From Desulfosporosinus meridiei DSM 13257 (GTDB taxonomy: Bacteria > Bacillota > Desulfitobacteriia > Desulfitobacteriales > Desulfitobacteriaceae): a DNA stretch of 64,000 nt. Position 1 is the first letter of the stretch; every line of letters begins with the position of its first letter. Below, piece after piece: positions 59,869 through 64,000 of the stretch. The notes under the pieces are model-generated. The model had not been told where the DNA came from. It made no database searches and worked only from the letters and a program-made list of their open reading frames with translations. The position numbers and the translations under genes were made by a program. The stretch covers positions 3,368,501 to 3,432,500 of the forward strand of contig NC_018515.1 of NCBI RefSeq assembly GCF_000231385.2, written 5' to 3'.

Positions 59869-61556
59869 TACGCATACACCCCCTGAGCAGATGAGGAAAT
59901 TTCGCTCTCCAGCATCGTCTTAATCTTTACTATAATTGAATCTACACTCTGCCCGTTGTGAATATCCCCTGTTGTCACGGCCACCGTCGGAGTAAGGGTC
60001 ACAAAGTTTTGAATGTTCTTCATTTCAGCCAGTTCACGCATAGTCTTTAGGTCTTCGCTGGAGATGTCCACGGTGTTGTTTATTTTACCGACTTCGTTGA
60101 CGCGGTCGATGGCGGGAATACTGCCTGCTCCTCCGTTCCAGCTATTCAAGATTTTTTGTTGATCCAAAGTCGAAGTATCCGCCTTTCCCAAATCAGCTAG
60201 ACCAAATTTCTTCTTAATATCATCGAGGCTGATATTTTCAATAAAATCTTGTCCGGCTTTTTTAAATTGGGAGAAGTCAGCCTGAAATTCGATTTCCTGT
60301 ATCTGTTTAGCATCTATGCCTAGAAGGTCACCGAAAAATCCAGCCACTTTGTTAATCGCATTGATAGCATTGTTGATACTTCCAAGGATAAAGTTTATTG
60401 CGCTCTGAACAACATCCACAACGAACCCAAAAGCTGAGCTAAATACATTCCTAATGCCGTTTGTGACTATAGCGAAGGTCCCTAATGCTGTGATTAACCC
60501 TACGATTAAAGCTATAACTATTCCGATAGGATTCATGCTCATCACAAAATTGAACACTCTTTGCTTTAATAAGGCAAACGATATTGCTCCCGCTAATTGG
60601 AGAGTTACCAGGGACCAGCCAGCTGTAAGCGCTGTGATCAATGGAATTAGTGTCCCCGTGATAAATATAACTGCGTTATAGATTCCCCAAGCTGCTGCTA
60701 TCCCTAGAATGAATGGAGAGAGCCCCACAAGAATGATTCCCACATTATAAGCGACATCGCCAATCATTGATAACCCTTGTAGTAGAAGAGGCCAGACTCC
60801 TTCCCCGGTACTCACGAGCCACTGAAGGCCGGTAACGATCAAGAATAAACCTATGCTCAGACCCTCAAAAAATGGCTGAAAGCTTCCCTCCTGAAAGGCA
60901 TCATTCAATCTAATCATGAGAGGAGTAAGGGCTTCAGTGGCTTGTTGCCCTGCATCAGCAAAGCTGGATTTCATATTGTTCGTTAAAATTTCCAACTGTT
61001 TTGTTGGAGACTTCATCATTTGATCAAAGGCCGCTTGTCCCATATTTTGTTTTTCGAGGAGCTGATCAAACGCTTTAATGAAACCATCAATGTTTCCCGA
61101 CTTGCCTAGATCCTCAATTTTAAAGGCCTCCATATCGAAGTCTGATATACTGAAGCGTTTAGCCAAAGAAGCGGTGTTGCCGGACATCGCTTCCTTAACA
61201 GCGGATGCTGCCCCTTCAATCCCATTGCCAGCATTGTCAAAAGCGTTTAGACGAAATGCAAAATCATTCAGCTTGGATAGTTGGTCTACATTCTGGGTGG
61301 ACGAAAGAAATGTAAGACTACTCTGCAAGGCTTTATTGACATCCTGCCCGGTGGCGAGTGCCTCCCTTTTGAACTTATCGAACATGGCAGTCCCAATTTC
61401 TGTATTTCCGGTCCGGGCGATAAACATATCTTGAGTTTTTCGCTGCTCCATTGCGCCACCAATGCTTGCTTTTCCTAACTCCGTAAACATTTCGACAGTT
61501 GCCTGGACGCGAGAGGATGCATTAAAAAACTTCAAGATTGAATCAACTGTTGCCAA
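59868..61556 (-). CDS. Tape measure protein (short XkdO-like)
   Basis: 562 residues, shorter than the 1,000-plus of many contractile phages, implying a short tail if functional. N-terminal helices (SSRVQATVEMFTELGKASIG, FAFRLNAFDNAGNGIEGAAS), then hydrophobic segments (LSIGLFLIVTGLQWLVS, GIVIALIVGLITALGTFAIV, VVDVVQSAINFILGS) and a helical C-terminus. TTG start five bases after GGAGG. A decayed toxin locus lies directly upstream, between it and the chaperone gene. Confidence 0.85.
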   Translation of the reverse strand: MATVDSILKFFNASSRVQATVEMFTELGKASIGGAMEQRKTQDMFIARTGNTEIGTAMFDKFKREALATGQDVNKALQSSLTFLSSTQNVDQLSKLNDFAFRLNAFDNAGNGIEGAASAVKEAMSGNTASLAKRFSISDFDMEAFKIEDLGKSGNIDGFIKAFDQLLEKQNMGQAAFDQMMKSPTKQLEILTNNMKSSFADAGQQATEALTPLMIRLNDAFQEGSFQPFFEGLSIGLFLIVTGLQWLVSTGEGVWPLLLQGLSMIGDVAYNVGIILVGLSPFILGIAAAWGIYNAVIFITGTLIPLITALTAGWSLVTLQLAGAISFALLKQRVFNFVMSMNPIGIVIALIVGLITALGTFAIVTNGIRNVFSSAFGFVVDVVQSAINFILGSINNAINAINKVAGFFGDLLGIDAKQIQEIEFQADFSQFKKAGQDFIENISLDDIKKKFGLADLGKADTSTLDQQKILNSWNGGAGSIPAIDRVNEVGKINNTVDISSEDLKTMRELAEMKNIQNFVTLTPTVAVTTGDIHNGQSVDSIIVKIKTMLESEISSSAQGVYA

Positions 61557-61582
61557 ATCGGAAACCTCCTTTTGCGCATAAT

Positions 61583-61838
61583 AAAAAGCACTCTGTTTCG
61601 AGTGCTTATATGCTATGATAAATTTGGTAACAGAAAAGGCTTGCAGGGCGGTCGGCTTATGATTTCATTCGCGACATTGGTGGTGTTAATACTTTCTTTC
61701 CATAAACGGAAATAGACCGCCCCTGCCGAAAGGTTTGCGGTCTATCCGTCACCCTAAGCCGTCCGCCCTTTTAAGCGGCTGTTACACAAGGAGTCATGTT
61801 TGCAGCATGGCTTCTTGCTGTTACGATACGTAACTTCT
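61583..61838 (-). ncRNA. Candidate antitoxin RNA opposite a holin-like toxin
   Basis: An extended -10 (TGG-TATGCT, 61845-61850) starts minus-strand transcription near 61838. It ends at hairpin AGCACTC/GAGTGCT (61588-61606) followed by five T. Inside, AGGGCGG-CGGCTTA (about 61750-61775) pairs with 61645-61659, and TAGACCGC with GCGGTCTA. The RNA covers the toxin ORF on the other strand, the layout of type I antitoxins. Confidence 0.5.
61659..61715 (+). pseudogene. Truncated holin-like type I toxin
   Basis: 18 codons, MISFATLVVLILSFHKRK then TAG, followed at once by a GACCGCC stem. The Hol-Tox family is about 30-35 residues, M-x4-8-E-A-L-x-L-M-I-x-F-A-T-L-V-V followed by K-rich tail; here the N-terminal part is missing. 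A TTG at 61641 would add six residues without restoring it. Confidence 0.5.
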
Positions 61839-62010
61839 GTCTTTAGCATACCATAATTGTTGAATTTTAACACAAGCTGAAAGATAAATCAGGCAAGTTT
61901 GAGGCTTAAGACTTGCCAATATCTCCGTCGTACAATCCTCTTCCTTATAAATCCTACTGATCAATTGCCCCTGTCAAATAGGAAAAGAAGAAGCTTAGGA
62001 ACACTAGACA

Positions 62011-62193
62011 TTATTTCTTCTTTATCTTCGCCCTATCTTGTCTTTCCTTTTTAATTCGAATATCAATCATGGCAAAGATAGCGGCCTTAGCTTCTCGTGT
62101 TTTTTGGGCCAGCTCATCGGGGGGAATATGGAGTTCGTGGAGGGCGTAGTAAGCGTAATTCCACTCACCCTCGCCCTCCTCAATTAGTTTTTT
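62011..62193 (-). CDS. Tail chaperone frameshift extension (gpGT-type)
   Basis: Not translated on its own. From A-AAA-AAC (62187-62193), a -1 shift continues LIEEGEGEWNYAYYALHELH for 58 codons to TAA 62011-62013, ending IRIKKERQDRAKIKKK. The fused protein would be 198 residues. It has no separate ribosome site. Frameshift-made long chaperones are standard in siphovirus and myovirus tail assembly. Confidence 0.85.
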   Translation of the reverse strand, partial: KKLIEEGEGEWNYAYYALHELHIPPDELAQKTREAKAAIFAMIDIRIKKERQDRAKIKKK

Positions 62194-62606
62194 ACCTCAT
62201 CCATCAGGTCTTCCAGGCTTTGATCAAAACCGTTCAGTTCTTGCACCTGCTGAACAAGGGTCGCATATTCACCGGGAAACAGCATCTTGCGCAGCAGCTC
62301 TTCAGCGCCTATGACGCCGTAAGATTTTTGCAACTCAGCATTTTTCAGATCAGGGAAGCTGACACTTGCCACGATGATTTTGGCCAGATAGATGTTCTGA
62401 TCTATTTCAGACTGCTGTGAACCATTTTTTCCCTTAACTTTCCGAGTGGCTGCTTTTCGGTACTCTTCATTTTCAGCTTCAGTTATGCTATGGATTTTCC
62501 AGGGTATTGACTTGCCGTCATTGTCCTTAAACCGCTCGGATATGACAACCTCTTTGCTGAGATCAGATCCTGCATTTTGCGCAAAAAATGCTTGTAAATC
62601 ACTCAT
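62184..62606 (-). CDS. Tail assembly chaperone (XkdN-like), short form
   Basis: 140 residues: LQAFFAQNAGSDLSKEVVIS, SITEAENEEYRKAATRKVKG, YLAKIIVASVSFPDLKNAEL and LLRKMLFPGEYATLVQQVQE match XkdN/phage XkdN-like chaperones. It should coat the tape measure protein during tail assembly. The last three sense codons GTA AAA AAC followed by TAA contain a canonical -1 slippery heptamer. GGAGGAAGAG precedes the ATG. Confidence 0.9.
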   Translation of the reverse strand: MSDLQAFFAQNAGSDLSKEVVISERFKDNDGKSIPWKIHSITEAENEEYRKAATRKVKGKNGSQQSEIDQNIYLAKIIVASVSFPDLKNAELQKSYGVIGAEELLRKMLFPGEYATLVQQVQELNGFDQSLEDLMDEVKN

Positions 62607-62660
62607 TTTCTCTTCCTCCAGAATTTCTGATTTCTATGATAACTACCACGAGGATACGAC

Positions 62661-63128
62661 TTATCTCACAACCGGAGCATTAAACTGGTCCAAAAGATCA
62701 AAATCGTCAAACGTAAAGGGTAATTCTTCCTCCAAGGGGTCATCTGACGTCGCATCGAAGGCTGCAGCCACCACGCTGTCCAAGTTGCAATCCTTGAGGA
62801 CGGAGGTCTGTTTGCCAACTGTAGAGGCAGGGTCCTCATTGACAATCTGCAGATCAAAGTAAAAATCTTTGCCCGTCTTGATATATTCCATCATCAGCGC
62901 CCTGAACATGCTCGTAAAGTAATAAATCGTCAGTGTTCCGGTCCCAGACCAACCGGCTGCCTTTTTGCCGACGTTGGTTTTTCCCAATATCGGTACATCA
63001 GCCTTCGTTTTTTCGATAGTCGCTTCCACTGTTTTGGCATAAAACAACTCTTCCACGCGGCCATTAATTGTGACAAAAGCCTTACCTTGCTTTCCGGATA
63101 TTGCATCTTCTGCTTTAAGAAATGCCAT
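62661..63128 (-). CDS. Tail tube protein (XkdM-like)
   Basis: 155 residues: SGKQGKAFVTINGRVEELFY, KTVEATIEKTKADVPILGKT, NVGKKAAGWSGTGTLTIYYF match the tube protein of PBSX-type contractile tails. It polymerises inside the sheath. Directly downstream of the sheath gene (three-base gap). Confidence 0.92.
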   Translation of the reverse strand: MAFLKAEDAISGKQGKAFVTINGRVEELFYAKTVEATIEKTKADVPILGKTNVGKKAAGWSGTGTLTIYYFTSMFRALMMEYIKTGKDFYFDLQIVNEDPASTVGKQTSVLKDCNLDSVVAAAFDATSDDPLEEELPFTFDDFDLLDQFNAPVVR

Positions 63129-63131
63129 AGC

Positions 63132-64000
63132 TTATCTCACCTGCACTTTCACATAGATTTTCTCAATAGAATCTACCGGCTGAGCATATGCCTCAATATA
63201 GACACTATCTAATTCATTACCCGTTTGGACTGTCAAATCTGCTTGAGAGTCAAAATTCTGGACAGCATCCATGCTCTGAAGTGTTTCCATATATTTGACA
63301 CACTGGGTTTTTAACAGGTTTCGTCCATCAGCATTATTGGATACCTGCCCAATGTAAAACTCACTGAAAAGCTGGACAAAATCGTTATTAATTCCATCGA
63401 GAACTCTGATCACGCGGTTCTTGGCAAACTGCTTACCTTTTTCTAAGCTCGATGTGGTTAGAGTATTAATGTCCTGCTCGACGATGGCTCGGTTGTCATT
63501 GGCTGTGAAAATAAATTCCCCAGCCCGCAACGCTGCAATGATCTGTGCATTGGTATACCTCGGAGCTACATCCACTGCCCCATCATAAGCCTGATAGGTT
63601 AGAGATTCATTCACTTGAGCACCTGCAGTTGCACCGGCTACCCAGGCAGTAGCTTGAGCTGCACTGAGGGTTGTGCCGTTGGCAAGAATGACTCCGTTCT
63701 TCACACTGATCACGCCTTCATAATCAGCTGTTGGATAGTTTTCCAGCACGACCTGAATCTTTTTTCCTTCGTTATCTCGAAGACGTTGGCAAAACGCTGC
63801 GAATGTTGCTTTAAGAGTATCGTCTGTCGAAGGCAAGGCTATTGTGTTAAAGTCATAGATCTCGACTGCTGCCAAGTAGTCAACATAAGTCTGATTGGTG
63901 ATCGTGCCATCTGCTCCTCCCATCAAAGGGACGCCCGCCGTTTCTGTCAAAGCTCCTGTGCCCGAAAATACGACCCAATCATTTTCTACCAGATCCGCGA
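63132..64000 (-). CDS. Tail sheath protein, C-terminal part (cut by window edge)
   Basis: The frame is open to the window edge, at least 288 codons. The displayed TTG at 63950 is internal; upstream residues DLVENDWVVFSGTGALTETA are in frame. TGGADGT-like loop (LMGGADGTITNQTYVDYLAA), AIVEQDINTLTTSSLEKGKQ and FAKNRVIRVLDGINNDFVQL fit XkdK-type sheath proteins. N-terminus lies beyond 64000. Confidence 0.9.
   Translation of the reverse strand, partial: ADLVENDWVVFSGTGALTETAGVPLMGGADGTITNQTYVDYLAAVEIYDFNTIALPSTDDTLKATFAAFCQRLRDNEGKKIQVVLENYPTADYEGVISVKNGVILANGTTLSAAQATAWVAGATAGAQVNESLTYQAYDGAVDVAPRYTNAQIIAALRAGEFIFTANDNRAIVEQDINTLTTSSLEKGKQFAKNRVIRVLDGINNDFVQLFSEFYIGQVSNNADGRNLLKTQCVKYMETLQSMDAVQNFDSQADLTVQTGNELDSVYIEAYAQPVDSIEKIYVKVQVR

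Larger units (their letters stand above)
61557..62010. other. Insertion between tail chaperone and tape measure: type I toxin relic and small RNA
   Basis: Not typical of this position, where chaperone and tape measure genes are usually adjacent. Holds a terminator (61583-61606), a decayed holin-like toxin ORF (61659-61715, plus strand), a large structured region, an antisense promoter (61845-61850) and a small hairpin (GGCAAGT/ACTTGCC, 61892-61917). Confidence 0.6.

Noticed and set aside
61797..61847. 16-codon hydrophobic plus-strand ORF (MFAAWLLAVTIRNFCL)
   Set aside because: AGGAG lies only two bases before the ATG, too close for initiation, and the region belongs to the antisense RNA leader.
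1..64000. CRISPR arrays, rRNA genes, insertion-sequence transposases
   Set aside because: No regularly spaced direct repeats, rRNA core motifs or transposase-like proteins were seen in the window.

Overview
The window comes from a low-to-mid GC, anaerobic, spore-former-type Firmicute. Gene content best fits a Peptococcaceae / Desulfitobacteriaceae genome such as Desulfosporosinus or Desulfitobacterium: selenophosphate synthesis, a TAT-exported membrane-bound NiFe hydrogenase, CoA-disulfide-reductase/rhodanese fusions, acyl-CoA catabolism under sigma-54 control, and a PBSX-like prophage. This assignment is inferred from gene content, not from a marker gene. Most genes lie on the minus strand.

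Layout. 1-5207: an edge-cut PTS EIIC-like membrane protein, a secreted DUF4434 protein, a MutS2-like ATPase and a YczE/DUF6198 membrane protein. 5346-12262: thiolase, acyl-CoA dehydrogenase and a two-subunit CoA-transferase form one operon behind a textbook sigma-54 promoter; its probable activator (CBS-PAS-PAS-AAA+-Fis) is the next gene. 12565-19371: a GNAT acetyltransferase, pyruvate carboxylase, and an 816-residue CoA-disulfide reductase-rhodanese-TusA-DsrE fusion whose promoter spacer looks like a CsoR/CstR operator. 19904-22855: a membrane protein, a wrecked AraC-GyrI regulator and a Uma2 protein. 23037-28548: a selenium/sulfur island with selD, yedF, two class-V aminotransferase (cysteine desulfurase-like) genes and three DUF3343 (Se/S carrier-like) genes, one of them broken. 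It also holds a formate dehydrogenase relic, tRNA-Lys and a 3' half of tRNA-Glu.

28687-36707: a lipoprotein, an EamA exporter, a second CoA-disulfide reductase-rhodanese, a MarR regulator sharing an operator with a DUF169 gene, a CorA stump, a MATE exporter and a second, self-regulated MarR protein. 36920-44494: a BMP-type (nucleoside-like) ABC importer driven by a YesM/YesN-type two-component system, with a large palindromic element between the binding-protein and ATPase genes. 44875-50187: a methyltransferase, a fragment duplicated from the Uma2 locus, the hydrogenase operon (small, large, cytochrome b), and an internally deleted xanthine-dehydrogenase relic whose ribosome binding site sits inside a long hairpin. 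50479-64000: lysis and tail genes of a PBSX-like contractile-tailed prophage in reverse order, from holin-like and amidase genes to the tail sheath at the window edge. It includes a clear -1 frameshift site in the tail assembly chaperone and a decayed holin-like type I toxin locus.

At least seven loci are relics, so part of this region is decaying. Many start codons were moved inward from the longest open frame because a Shine-Dalgarno sequence lies inside that frame.
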